From assembly GCF_013041605.1 (NCBI RefSeq), contig NZ_JABEQC010000006.1, forward strand, positions 211,299-275,298: a DNA stretch of 64,000 nucleotides, read 5' to 3'. A program made the translations under genes and the position numbers. The DNA is from Vibrio plantisponsor. Its GTDB lineage: Bacteria; Pseudomonadota; Gammaproteobacteria; Enterobacterales; Vibrionaceae. Below are positions 37,338 to 46,311 of this stretch, one piece after another. Below the pieces are notes generated by a model that was given only the letters and a program-made list of their open reading frames with translations, did no database searches and had not been told where the DNA came from. The first letter of the stretch is position 1; the number at the start of each line of letters is the position of its first letter.

Positions 37338-38156
37338 TTAAAGTTGTGTCTGGCCCTCAACCTCCTTTGCTGAAGGTTTCTCCGCTTCTAAACCTTTACC
37401 AATAAAGAATTTGTAGCCAGCACCACCTACGCATGCGCCGATGATCGGAGCAATGATTGGCACCAAGAAATAAGGAATATCGCGTGCGCCAGTCATGGCA
37501 ACATTTCCCCATCCTGCTAAATAAGCGAATAGTTTTGGTCCGAAATCACGTGCAGGGTTCATCGCAAATCCTGTTAATGGGGCTGTTGATGCACCGATAA
37601 CTGCAACAAGAATACCGATTAATAGCGGAGCCAAAGCACCTCTAGGAACACCGTTACCATCGTCGGTCAAAGCAAGGATCAATGACATAAGTGTTGCGGT
37701 AATAATGATTTCTACAAAGGCTGCTTGGAAAACGGAAATGGCAGGATGAGGATAGGTACTAAAAATACCGGCCAAGTAGAGACTCTCTTCAGAACCACGC
37801 ACCATATTGTTTGCCGTTTCATATGCGGTGAAAAGGTCTTTGTAAATTAGGTAACACATTGCAACACCAAAGAAAGCGCCCGCAGTTTGAGACAAGCTGT
37901 AAGGAATCACTTTACGTTTGTCAAAGTTCGCAAACAGCCAAAGGCCAATGGTTACCGCTGGATTCAAGTGTGCACCTGAGACACCTGCAGTTAGATAAAC
38001 AGCTAGAGAGATCCCCAAGCCCCACACAATACAAATTTCCCACAAACCATAAGACGCTCCAGCGACTTTGATAGCAGACAAACAACTTGCACCAAAAAAT
38101 AAAAATAGCCCAGTTCCGAAGAACTCAGATATACATTCGTTTCGTAGGTTACTCAT
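37338..38156 (-). CDS. pduF: Propanediol/glycerol facilitator (MIP family)
   Basis: 272-residue aquaglyceroporin with six spans and two pore half-helices. The NPA boxes are GAHLNPAVTIG and GFAMNPARDFG; Asp after the second NPAR marks the glycerol-conducting (GlpF-like) subgroup. It would let 1,2-propanediol and glycerol diffuse across the inner membrane. It is divergent from pduA over a 585-base control region, as in Salmonella. Confidence 0.93.
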   Translation of the reverse strand: MSNLRNECISEFFGTGLFLFFGASCLSAIKVAGASYGLWEICIVWGLGISLAVYLTAGVSGAHLNPAVTIGLWLFANFDKRKVIPYSLSQTAGAFFGVAMCYLIYKDLFTAYETANNMVRGSEESLYLAGIFSTYPHPAISVFQAAFVEIIITATLMSLILALTDDGNGVPRGALAPLLIGILVAVIGASTAPLTGFAMNPARDFGPKLFAYLAGWGNVAMTGARDIPYFLVPIIAPIIGACVGGAGYKFFIGKGLEAEKPSAKEVEGQTQL

Positions 38157-38741
38157 GACATTATGTTCCTTTTTATAGAAATAAACGCTGCCTTATATAA
38201 GGTGTTTATTTAATTAAATATAAATATAACCCCTATTCCACGAAGCCAACTTACGGTTCATGAAATGAAAAACTTCGACATAAAGTATATTTTTTTAATT
38301 TGTTACTTTTTTGCCATCAATTCACACTTTATAGGTATTTTTTAAATACCCATTAATAAAAATACCCAAAATTAGATTAAATAACGTTTAATAACAACTA
38401 CTTATATTACACAGAGAAAGGTAAAAAATTGCTTAGATTAATTTTCAATTATTGATACGGAAGTCCCATAAATCCGTTATTTATGACTAACTTCAAATTA
38501 TTTGTAACTTTGCTAAATGTCACAAAAATAAACAATAAAAAAATAGCCAAATAGCAATTTTTTACCAATAGCCTATTCCTCATGAACCCTGAAATTACTT
38601 ATACCTCCATTTTTAAAGTGCAATTTTTTCACATATAGCACTAATTAGTCGCAATTAAATCCCTCAAACTAAACCATTATTTTTCGTCCGACTTTTCTAA
38701 TATCTCTGCGCAACATTATGAAAATACTACGAGGTATAAAT
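38157..38741. promoter_or_regulatory. Divergent pduF/pduA control region with candidate PocR sites
   Basis: 585 AT-rich bases without a gene. GGTAAAAAATTGCTTA (38420-38435, plus strand) and its near-copy GGTAAAAAATTGCTAT on the minus strand (38551-38566) share a perfect 13-mer in opposite orientation, 66-bp similar to a weaker third copy at 38617-38632 (GTGAAAAAATTGCACT, minus strand). The copies resemble the repeats before cbiA. The plus-strand copy faces pduF and the minus-strand copies face pduA in the same sense as cbiA's. No clear CRP palindrome is present. Confidence 0.6.
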
Positions 38742-39026
38742 ATGCAACAAGAAGCACTAGGAATGGTCGAGACCCGTGGTCTAACCGCTGCAATTGAAGC
38801 TGCAGACACAATGGTCAAATCGGCAAACGTAGTCCTTGTCGGATACGAAAAAATCGGCTCTGGCTTGGTAACAGTGGTTGTTCGTGGCGATGTGGGTGCG
38901 GTTAAAGCTGCAACTGACGCAGGCGCATCTTCTGCTGCCAATGTTGGTGAAGTTGTCGCAACACACGTTATTCCTCGCCCTCATACGGACGTTGAAAAAA
39001 TTCTTCCAAAAGGACTTAACGAATGA
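38742..39026 (+). CDS. pduA: Microcompartment hexameric shell protein
   Basis: 94 residues, a single BMC domain: [21 protein letters not shown] at the start and a short C-terminal tail. The central-pore loop is IGSGLV (KIGSG motif), lining the pore through which propanediol passes. I start at the ATG after ACGAGG, giving the same length as Salmonella PduA; an in-frame ATG 24 bases upstream has no ribosome site. It ends in an ATGA overlap with pduB. Confidence 0.95.
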   Translation: MQQEALGMVETRGLTAAIEAADTMVKSANVVLVGYEKIGSGLVTVVVRGDVGAVKAATDAGASSAANVGEVVATHVIPRPHTDVEKILPKGLNE

Positions 39027-39829
39027 GTGACAACCCATTAGTTGAACAAATCATGAATCAGGTGATCGCTCGGGTTCAGAATGGTTCACCTGATGTCTCC
39101 TCAGCGAAAAAAAATCGAGGTGAAACAATGGATAAAAAAACATGCAGTCTTACTGAGTTTGTCGGTACTGCTATTGGCGACACCATCGGGTTAGTCATAG
39201 CAAACGTCGACACGGCTCTTTTGGATGCTATGAAACTGGAAAAACGCTACCGCTCTATCGGCATCATGGGTGCTCGTACTGGTGCTGGTCCCCACATCAT
39301 GGCAGCAGACGAAGCAGTTAAAGGTACAAACACTGAAGTGGTTTGTATTGAACTTCCTCGCGACACCAAAGGCGGCGCAGGTCATGGTTCTTTAATTGTG
39401 TTTGGTGGTGATGATGTTTCTGACGTTCGTCGCGCTGTTGAAGTTGCACTTAAAGAATTGGATCGCACATTCGGTGACGTATATGCAAACGCTGCTGGTC
39501 ACATCGAACTTCAATACACCGCTCGCGCAAGCTACGCACTAGAAAAAGCATTTGGCGCACCGCTAGGTAAATCTTGTGGCGTCATCGTGGGTGCTCCTGC
39601 TTCTGTGGGTGTTTTGATGGCAGATACTGCAGTGAAATCTGCAAATGTTGACGTAATCGCGTACAGCACTCCAGCAAACGGCACAAGTTTCAGTAACGAA
39701 GCCATCTTAGTAGTTTCCGGTGATTCAGGCGCAGTTCGCCAAGCAGTTATCTCTGCTCGTGAAATCGGTAAAACACTACTAGGTGCATTGGGTGACGAGC
39801 CAACTAACGATCGTCCTTCTTACATCTAA
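39023..39829 (+). CDS. pduB: Microcompartment trimeric shell protein PduB (and internal PduB')
   Basis: 268 residues with two BMC repeats (about 50-150 and 155-255) forming a pseudo-hexameric trimer. A second start is visible: Met36 at 39128, preceded by GAGGTG eight bases ahead, giving a 233-residue PduB'. In Salmonella the longer N-terminus anchors the enzyme core to the shell and the short form fills facets. The N-terminal 20 residues ([12 protein letters not shown]) form an amphipathic helix consistent with that. Confidence 0.94.
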   Translation: MSDNPLVEQIMNQVIARVQNGSPDVSSAKKNRGETMDKKTCSLTEFVGTAIGDTIGLVIANVDTALLDAMKLEKRYRSIGIMGARTGAGPHIMAADEAVKGTNTEVVCIELPRDTKGGAGHGSLIVFGGDDVSDVRRAVEVALKELDRTFGDVYANAAGHIELQYTARASYALEKAFGAPLGKSCGVIVGAPASVGVLMADTAVKSANVDVIAYSTPANGTSFSNEAILVVSGDSGAVRQAVISAREIGKTLLGALGDEPTNDRPSYI

Positions 39830-39850
39830 TCAAATTAACGAGGTTGGTTC

Positions 39851-41515
39851 ATGCGTTCAAAAAGATTTGAAGCACTGGCAAAACGCCCAGTTAACCAAGA
39901 TGGATTTGTAAAAGATTGGGTCGAAGAAGGCTTTATTGCAATGGAAAGCCCGAATGATCCAACGCCATCCATAAAAATAGTAAACGGAAAGGTTGTTGAA
40001 CTGGATGGTAAACCCGAATCTAAATTCGATTTAATCGATCACTATATTGCACGTTACGGTATTAACCTTGCCAATGCAGAAAAAGCAATGGCGATGGACT
40101 CCGTTAAAGTCGCGAACATGCTTTGCGACCCTAACGTTAAGCGCGCAGACATCATTCCGCTCACTACCGCAATGACACCAGCAAAAATTGTTGAAGTCAT
40201 GTCGCACATGAACGTGGTAGAGATGATGATGGCCATGCAAAAAATGCGTGCTCGCCGTACACCATCTCAACAAGCTCACGTTACCAACGTGCGCGACAAC
40301 CCTGTGCAGATCGCTGCCGATGCAGCAGAAGGTGCGTTGCGTGGTTTTGATGAACAAGAGACCACAGTAGCCGTTGCGCGTTATGCACCATTTAACGCTA
40401 TTGCGCTACTTATTGGCTCTCAAGTCGGTCGCCCAGGCGTACTAACTCAGTGTTCATTGGAAGAAGCAACTGAGCTAAAACTGGGTATGTTGGGTCACAC
40501 CTGTTATGCAGAAACTATCTCTGTTTACGGTACTGAACCTGTATTTACCGACGGTGATGACACGCCTTGGTCTAAAGGTTTCTTGGCATCATCTTACGCA
40601 TCACGCGGCTTGAAAATGCGCTTCACTTCGGGCTCAGGTTCTGAAGTACAAATGGGTTATGCGGAAGGCAAATCCATGCTCTACCTAGAAGCACGCTGTA
40701 TTTACATCACTAAAGGTGCTGGCGTACAAGGTCTGCAAAACGGCTCAGTAAGCTGTATCGGTGTACCATCAGCGGTGCCATCAGGTATTCGTGCAGTACT
40801 TGCAGAGAACCTTATCTGTGCAGCTCTCGATCTTGAATGTGCATCCAGTAACGACCAAACATTTACGCACTCGGACATGCGTCGTACCGCACGTTTGTTG
40901 ATGCAGTTCTTGCCAGGTACTGACTTCATTTCTTCCGGTTACTCTGCTGTTCCTAACTACGACAACATGTTCGCAGGTTCGAACGAAGACGCTGAAGACT
41001 TTGACGATTACAACGTTATCCAACGTGACCTTAAAGTCGATGGTGGCTTACGCCCAGTTCGCGAAGAGGAAGTCGTTGCGGTTCGTAATAAAGCAGCACG
41101 TGCAATGCAAGCTGTATTCGCCGGTCTTGGTTTCCCAGTGATCACCGATGAAGAAGTAACAGCAGCGACTTACGCTCACGGTTCGAAAGACATGCCAGAA
41201 CGCAACATCGTTGAAGACTTGAAAGCAGCTCAAGAAGTGATTGAGAAGAGCTTGAGTGGTTTAGACGTAGTGAAAGCGTTAGCGAAAGGCGGTTTCGAAG
41301 ATGTGGCAACCGACATGCTGAACATTCAGAAAGCGAAGATCTCAGGCGACTACTTGCACACCTCAGCCATCATCGTGGGTGACGGTCAAGTGCTATCCGC
41401 CATTAACGATGTCAACGACTACGCAGGTCCCGCTACGGGATATCGTTTACAGGGTGAACGTTGGGAAGAAATTAAGAACATTCCAAATGCCCTTGATCCT
41501 CAAGATCTTGGATAA
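39851..41515 (+). CDS. pduC: Propanediol dehydratase large subunit
   Basis: 554-residue alpha subunit of adenosylcobalamin-dependent diol dehydratase, a TIM barrel that houses the substrate and potassium/calcium site. Conserved stretches include EEGFIAMESPNDP, DNPVQIAADAAEGALRGF, KFTSGSGSEVQMGYAEGKSM-type (here RFTSGSGSEVQMGYAEGK), VPSAVPSGIRAVLAENL and SSNDQTFTHSDMRRTAR. It converts 1,2-propanediol to propionaldehyde and glycerol to 3-hydroxypropionaldehyde. It lies 21 bases after pduB. Confidence 0.97.
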   Translation: MRSKRFEALAKRPVNQDGFVKDWVEEGFIAMESPNDPTPSIKIVNGKVVELDGKPESKFDLIDHYIARYGINLANAEKAMAMDSVKVANMLCDPNVKRADIIPLTTAMTPAKIVEVMSHMNVVEMMMAMQKMRARRTPSQQAHVTNVRDNPVQIAADAAEGALRGFDEQETTVAVARYAPFNAIALLIGSQVGRPGVLTQCSLEEATELKLGMLGHTCYAETISVYGTEPVFTDGDDTPWSKGFLASSYASRGLKMRFTSGSGSEVQMGYAEGKSMLYLEARCIYITKGAGVQGLQNGSVSCIGVPSAVPSGIRAVLAENLICAALDLECASSNDQTFTHSDMRRTARLLMQFLPGTDFISSGYSAVPNYDNMFAGSNEDAEDFDDYNVIQRDLKVDGGLRPVREEEVVAVRNKAARAMQAVFAGLGFPVITDEEVTAATYAHGSKDMPERNIVEDLKAAQEVIEKSLSGLDVVKALAKGGFEDVATDMLNIQKAKISGDYLHTSAIIVGDGQVLSAINDVNDYAGPATGYRLQGERWEEIKNIPNALDPQDLG

Positions 41516-41527
41516 GGAAGGCGAAAG

Positions 41528-42184
41528 ATGGTTGATATCAATGAAACACTGTTGCGTCAGATTGTTGAAGACGTACTAAGAGAAATGGCAAGCGCTGATA
41601 AGCCAGTTTCTTTTGCTAAATCAGCTCCAGCTGGCAATGAAGACTCATTCCTACGTGAGTTAGCACCAGCCAAAAACGGTAGCAGCAAGGATGAAGTGAT
41701 TATCGCAGTTGGCCCAGCATTTGGTTTAAGCCAAACAACCAACATGGTTGGCACACCGCATAAAGCAATCATTCGTGAGCTCAAAGCAGGCATCGAAGAA
41801 GAAGGTTTAAAAGCACGTGTTATTCGCTGCTTCAAATCTTCAGACGTTGCGTTTATTGCCGTTGAAGGTGACCGCTTGAGTGGTTCCGGTATTTGTATCG
41901 GTATCCAGTCAAAAGGTACTACGGTAATTCACCAAAACGGTCTTCCACCGCTTTCTAACTTAGAGCTTTTCCCACAAGCACCACTTTTGACGCTAGAAAC
42001 TTACCGTCAAATCGGGAAAAACGCCGCTAAGTATGCAAAAGGTGAATCGCCACAACCTGTTCCAACACTGAACGACCAAATGGCTCGTCCTAAGTACCAA
42101 GCAAAATCTGCGGTATTGCACATCAAAGAAACCAAACACGTTGTGCAAGGCAAAGGTGCTGTGGAACTTGAGGTCTTAGATTAA
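41528..42184 (+). CDS. pduD: Propanediol dehydratase medium subunit
   Basis: 218 residues. The N-terminal [18 protein letters not shown] is an amphipathic helix of the encapsulation-peptide type that sends the dehydratase into the shell. The rest is the beta-subunit fold with [15 protein letters not shown] and [19 protein letters not shown], part of the cobalamin-binding interface. GGAAGG precedes the ATG. Confidence 0.96.
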   Translation: MVDINETLLRQIVEDVLREMASADKPVSFAKSAPAGNEDSFLRELAPAKNGSSKDEVIIAVGPAFGLSQTTNMVGTPHKAIIRELKAGIEEEGLKARVIRCFKSSDVAFIAVEGDRLSGSGICIGIQSKGTTVIHQNGLPPLSNLELFPQAPLLTLETYRQIGKNAAKYAKGESPQPVPTLNDQMARPKYQAKSAVLHIKETKHVVQGKGAVELEVLD

Positions 42185-42198
42185 CGAAAGGAAATGCT

Positions 42199-42714
42199 AT
42201 GAATTCTGAATCTATCGAATCCTTAGTTCGCGACGTGTTGTACAAGATGAGCAACACAAGCGATGCGCCGGTTTCGTCAAGCACAGCTCAATCTAACAGT
42301 TCAGTGACTGTTAAAGATTATCCTCTAGCGAACAAACACCCTGACTGGGTTAAAACCAGCACAGGTAAAACACTAGACGATATCACTCTCGCGAACGTGT
42401 TAAACGGCAGCGTGAAATCAGCAGACATGCGTATCACTCCTGAAATTCTAAGAATTCAGGCAGACATCGCTCGCAGTGCTGGACGTGAACGCTTGGCGAT
42501 TAACTTTGAACGCGCGGCAGAACTGACTGCTGTACCTGATGATCGTGTTCTTGAGATTTACAACGCACTCCGCCCTTATCGCTCCACCAAAGGAGAGCTG
42601 ATTGCAATCTCTGACGAACTCAAATCCAAATACCACGCGACGATCTGTTCGCAGTACGTTCGTGAAGCGGCTGATTTGTACGTCGAGCGTAAAAAACTCA
42701 AAGGCGATGATTAA
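42199..42714 (+). CDS. pduE: Propanediol dehydratase small subunit
   Basis: 171-residue gamma subunit. The N-terminal SESIESLVRDVLYKM resembles the targeting helix of PduD and PduP. Later segments DYPLANKHPDWVKTSTGK, LANVLNGSV and LRPYRSTKGELIAISDEL are standard for the family. It lies 14 bases after pduD, and the ATG has AAAGGA ahead. Confidence 0.96.
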   Translation: MNSESIESLVRDVLYKMSNTSDAPVSSSTAQSNSSVTVKDYPLANKHPDWVKTSTGKTLDDITLANVLNGSVKSADMRITPEILRIQADIARSAGRERLAINFERAAELTAVPDDRVLEIYNALRPYRSTKGELIAISDELKSKYHATICSQYVREAADLYVERKKLKGDD

Positions 42715-42755
42715 TCTGAAAGCGCATAAGAAGTTGACGTTAAAGGAGTATGGTG

Positions 42756-44588
42756 ATGGCGTATATAGTGGGCATTGATATCGGTAACTCTACGACCGAA
42801 GTTGCATTAGCAGTTCAGCAAGCCGGGGAAACTCGCTTTGTGGCAAGTGCAATTACAGAAACAACTGGTATCAAAGGCACCAAGCGTAATTTGTTTGGTA
42901 TCTATACTGCGCTGGATCTGGTGGTTAAAAAAGCCAATTTAACACGTGAAGACATTGACATAATCCGCATCAATGAAGCCACGCCCGTAATTGGTGATGT
43001 AGCGATGGAAACCATTACGGAAACCATCATTACTGAATCAACAATGATCGGACACAACCCCAAAACACCCGGTGGTTTAGGACTTGGGGTTGGCATCACC
43101 ATCACCTTTAACGACTTACTGCATTGCGACAAAAGTAAAGCTTACATACTCGTCGCACCCGGCGAGCTCGATTTCGCAGACATTGCTGCCATGATCAATG
43201 CCGCAACACAAGCAGGCTACAAAATCGAAGCTGCAATTTTGCAAAAAGACGACGGCGTACTGGTCAGTAACCGCCTCAATAAAATTATTCCTATTGTCGA
43301 TGAAGTGAAATACATCGACAGAATTCCGATGGGCATGCCCGCTGCTGTTGAAGTCGCCATGCCTGGACAAGTGATCTCTACCCTATCCAACCCCTACGGC
43401 ATTGCAACTGTGTTCGAACTCGACGCAGACGAAACCAAAAACGTAGTGCCAGTGGCAAGAGCACTTATCGGTACTCGTTCAGCCGTTGTTGTCAAAACGC
43501 CTGAAGGTGATGTGAAAGCCCGTACGATTCCCGCGGGCCACATCACTCTTTATTCGGAAGGTAGAACAACAACCATCGACGTTGCTCAAGGCAGCGAAAA
43601 AATCATGCAAGGGGTTTCTGCCTGCAAAACATTAGACAACGTGACGGGTGAAGCTGGCAGTAACATCGGCGGTATGTTGGAAAACGTTCGCCAAACCATG
43701 GCAGAACTGACCAACAAACCTAGCAATGAAATCTACATCCAAGACTTGTTAGCTGTAGATACTTTAGTACCTATTAATGTCACTGGTGGTTTAGCCGGCG
43801 AGTTTTCTCTTGAGCACGCGGTCGGTATCGCCTCAATGGTGAAATCGGATCACTTGCAAATGGCACGTATCGCAGAAGAAATACACGGCACTCTCAACGT
43901 CAAAGTCCAAATAGGCGGTGCGGAAGCAGAAGCGGCTATTCTCGGTGCACTTACAACTCCCGGTACACAAACGCCGTTAGCGATTCTCGATTTAGGTGCA
44001 GGTTCGACAGACGCTTCCATCATCGACGGACAAGGCAGAATGACAGCCATACACCTAGCAGGTGCAGGTGACATGGTCACGATGATCATTGCTTCCGAAC
44101 TGGGATTAGATGATACCTATTTAGCCGAAGACATAAAAAAATACCCACTGGCTAAAGTAGAAAGCTTGTTCCACTTACGCCATGAAGACGGCACGGTGCA
44201 ATTCTTTGATAAACCTTTACCAAGCGAAATTTTCGCACGCGTTGTCGTCGTAAAAGAAACCGGATTTATTCCATTAGCAGGCGAAGAATCGATTGAAAAA
44301 GTGCGCATGATTAGACGCACGGCGAAACAACGAGTCTTCGTTACTAACGCTATACGCGCGCTTCGCGCAGTCAGCCCAACAGGCAATATTCGAGATATAC
44401 CTTTTGTTGTCCTTGTCGGTGGTTCTTCACTCGACTTTGAAGTTCCACAATTAGTCACAGATGCATTATCGCACTACAACCTTGTTGCTGGTCGAGGCAA
44501 TGTTCGTGGAACTGAAGGTCCACGTAACGCTGTAGCGACTGGGTTGATCCTTTCCTATCACACTAGCAAAGGAGAAGCCCATGCATAG
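42756..44588 (+). CDS. pduG: Diol dehydratase reactivase large subunit
   Basis: 610-residue actin/HSP70-like ATPase that swaps damaged cobalamin off the dehydratase. YIVGIDIGNSTTEVAL is the phosphate-1 loop, and LAILDLGAGSTDASII and VVLVGGSSLDFEVPQL are the second nucleotide motifs. The ATG of MAYIVG has AAGGAG seven bases ahead; an ATG six bases upstream sits too near the ribosome site. The length equals that of Salmonella PduG. Confidence 0.96.
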   Translation: MAYIVGIDIGNSTTEVALAVQQAGETRFVASAITETTGIKGTKRNLFGIYTALDLVVKKANLTREDIDIIRINEATPVIGDVAMETITETIITESTMIGHNPKTPGGLGLGVGITITFNDLLHCDKSKAYILVAPGELDFADIAAMINAATQAGYKIEAAILQKDDGVLVSNRLNKIIPIVDEVKYIDRIPMGMPAAVEVAMPGQVISTLSNPYGIATVFELDADETKNVVPVARALIGTRSAVVVKTPEGDVKARTIPAGHITLYSEGRTTTIDVAQGSEKIMQGVSACKTLDNVTGEAGSNIGGMLENVRQTMAELTNKPSNEIYIQDLLAVDTLVPINVTGGLAGEFSLEHAVGIASMVKSDHLQMARIAEEIHGTLNVKVQIGGAEAEAAILGALTTPGTQTPLAILDLGAGSTDASIIDGQGRMTAIHLAGAGDMVTMIIASELGLDDTYLAEDIKKYPLAKVESLFHLRHEDGTVQFFDKPLPSEIFARVVVVKETGFIPLAGEESIEKVRMIRRTAKQRVFVTNAIRALRAVSPTGNIRDIPFVVLVGGSSLDFEVPQLVTDALSHYNLVAGRGNVRGTEGPRNAVATGLILSYHTSKGEAHA

Positions 44589-44961
44589 CCAATTACAAGA
44601 AGTTCCAGCCATTTGGGTTTATCTGGAACAAGTAGACAACAAACAACTTCATCAGATGCTTTGGGGAATAGAAGAAGAAGGCATTCCCTTCAAAACAACT
44701 GAAAAACAGATAACCGACATAAGAAAAGAAGCACATAACGCGGCATCACTCTCACCTCTAGCGGTTGGGATTGCATGTACTCATCAGGAGATCGTGGTGC
44801 ACTCGCGCAACCTCACTCCTGAAAACCCGCTATTTCAAGTTTCACTGCACACACTCGGCGCTCAAGGCGAGCTTTACAACCAGTTACGCAATCTAGGCTG
44901 TAATGCTGCCCGTTTAGTAAAAGGTCTGCCTTTTAAACCTGTGAACGATGCAAACCAGTGA
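44581..44961 (+). CDS. pduH: Diol dehydratase reactivase small subunit
   Basis: 126 residues, beta-like subunit that pairs with PduG. PAIWVYLEQVDNKQLHQMLWGIEEEGIPF and LSPLAVGIACTHQEIVVHSR are the family features; GCNAARLVKGLPF closes it. It overlaps pduG by eight bases. The next gene in most pdu operons, pduJ, does not follow. Confidence 0.93.
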   Translation: MHSQLQEVPAIWVYLEQVDNKQLHQMLWGIEEEGIPFKTTEKQITDIRKEAHNAASLSPLAVGIACTHQEIVVHSRNLTPENPLFQVSLHTLGAQGELYNQLRNLGCNAARLVKGLPFKPVNDANQ

Positions 44962-44996
44962 AGCTATTTAAGTTAAGAGCGCTCTAGGAGAACGAG

Positions 44997-45047
44997 ATGA
45001 ACAACATATTTAAGCATTTTGAAACCCTCTTCCCTAGCAACCAATAA
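44997..45047 (+). CDS. 16-codon ORF in the place of pduJ
   Basis: A short ORF, MNNIFKHFETLFPSNQ, has a good ribosome site (AGGAG five to six bases ahead of ATG) and ends before pduK. Its hydrophobic residues (Ile4, Phe5, Phe8, Leu11, Phe12) fall on one helix face, as in microcompartment targeting helices. It could be a tiny gene, a leader, or what is left after loss of pduJ. No homology is claimed. Confidence 0.3.
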   Translation: MNNIFKHFETLFPSNQ

Positions 45048-45074
45048 CGTGACATTCAAACCAAGGAGGCACGT

Positions 45075-45674
45075 GTGAGAAAGTCATTAGGATTATTAGA
45101 AATCAAAGGGTTAGCTAGCGCTATTTTAGTAGCAGATGCAATGGCTAAAACCGCATCTGTCACTATTGTGGGGATCGAAACCTGTAAAGGTGGCGGTTGG
45201 CAAACCATCAAGGTGGTGGGTGATGTGGCAGCAGTTCAAGCATCACTTTCTTCTGGTTGTGAACTGGCAAAACGTCACAACGCATTCGTAGCAATGAAAA
45301 CGCTCTCCAGACCCGATCAAACCATTATGGATACGTGGGGCACGCCAGTAAAAAAAGCTGAGTTGAAAAAGCCAAAAACTACGCCTCCTAAAGTTGAGCA
45401 AGCCATTGAACCTACTGATGTTCAAAAGACTGAAAACAGCGAACCTGTTCTAGAAAATGCTCCTGTTATTAAAAACGAAAGTGTTTCCAAAAACGAACCA
45501 GTTTCTGAAAACGAACCCGTTTCGGAATATGACATCGTTGTCGAAGAAGTTATTGCTGAAAATCAACCACCAGCAAGTGTAGAAGCGACTTGTAATTTAT
45601 GTGGAGACCCGCTTTGTGAACGCGTGAAAGGCGAACCTCACACCAAGTGCATCCACAATACCAAGGTGAAATAA
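45075..45674 (+). CDS. pduK: Microcompartment shell protein with C-terminal Cys motif
   Basis: 199 residues. The first 85 are a BMC domain (SLGLLEIKGLASAILVADAM). A long Pro/Glu/Lys-rich linker follows, with imperfect repeats of (N/K)EPVSE (residues 122-151). A C-terminal Cys cluster Cys173-x2-Cys176-x4-Cys181-x10-Cys192 may bind Fe-S or metal. The linker is longer than in Salmonella PduK (160 residues). The start is GTG with AAGGAGG ahead. Confidence 0.9.
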   Translation: MRKSLGLLEIKGLASAILVADAMAKTASVTIVGIETCKGGGWQTIKVVGDVAAVQASLSSGCELAKRHNAFVAMKTLSRPDQTIMDTWGTPVKKAELKKPKTTPPKVEQAIEPTDVQKTENSEPVLENAPVIKNESVSKNEPVSENEPVSEYDIVVEEVIAENQPPASVEATCNLCGDPLCERVKGEPHTKCIHNTKVK

Positions 45675-45675
45675 C

Positions 45676-46311
45676 GTGAATATTGTTGAAGTTAAACAAG
45701 CAGTTTGCAACGTGTTGACCCAGATGCGAGAAAGACCGATCCCCGTGGGTATTTCTAATCGCCATTTGCATCTGTCTCAACGCGATTACGACTGCTTGTT
45801 TCCAAACCAAGCGATGTCGGTTCGCAAAGAGTTAAAGCAACCTGGGCAATACGCTGCGGATCAAACCGTAACGCTCGTTGGTCCAAAAGGAAAATTGGAA
45901 AAGGTTCGTATTCTTGGTCCTGTGCGTAGCTCTACTCAGGTAGAAATATCCAAAACCGATGCGCGCACCTTAGGTATTCCTGCTCCGATCCGTTTGTCTG
46001 GTGACCTTAACGATACTCCTGGAATCAAGCTGGTCAGCGATATGGGTGAAGTGAACCTGACTAAAGGCGTCATTGTCGCGCTAAGACATATTCACATGTC
46101 GCCTCTTGATGCTTTGTTGTTTGGGGTAAAACACGGTGATTCAGTATCGGTTGCTATTGAAGGCACACCAAGAGGAACTGTGTTTGAAGAAGTATCGATT
46201 CGCGTGTCTCCAGATATGGTGTTAGAGATGCACCTCGATACTGATGAAGCCAACGCTGCGGACGCGGACAATCCGAAAGCGTTCGCCAAAATATTGAAGG
46301 TGTCATCATGA
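45676..46311 (+). CDS. pduL: Phosphate propanoyltransferase
   Basis: Turns propionyl-CoA and phosphate into propionyl-phosphate, recycling CoA inside the shell. 211 residues with PVGISNRHLHLSQRDY and IVALRHIHMSPLDAL, the His clusters binding two zinc ions. The N-terminal NIVEVKQAVCNVLTQM is an amphipathic targeting helix. It starts with GTG two bases after the pduK stop and overlaps pduM. Confidence 0.95.
   Translation: MNIVEVKQAVCNVLTQMRERPIPVGISNRHLHLSQRDYDCLFPNQAMSVRKELKQPGQYAADQTVTLVGPKGKLEKVRILGPVRSSTQVEISKTDARTLGIPAPIRLSGDLNDTPGIKLVSDMGEVNLTKGVIVALRHIHMSPLDALLFGVKHGDSVSVAIEGTPRGTVFEEVSIRVSPDMVLEMHLDTDEANAADADNPKAFAKILKVSS

Noticed and set aside
38157..38741. CRP site search before pduA
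   Set aside because: Only half-sites were seen (for example TGTCACA near 38518); no full palindrome with correct spacing.
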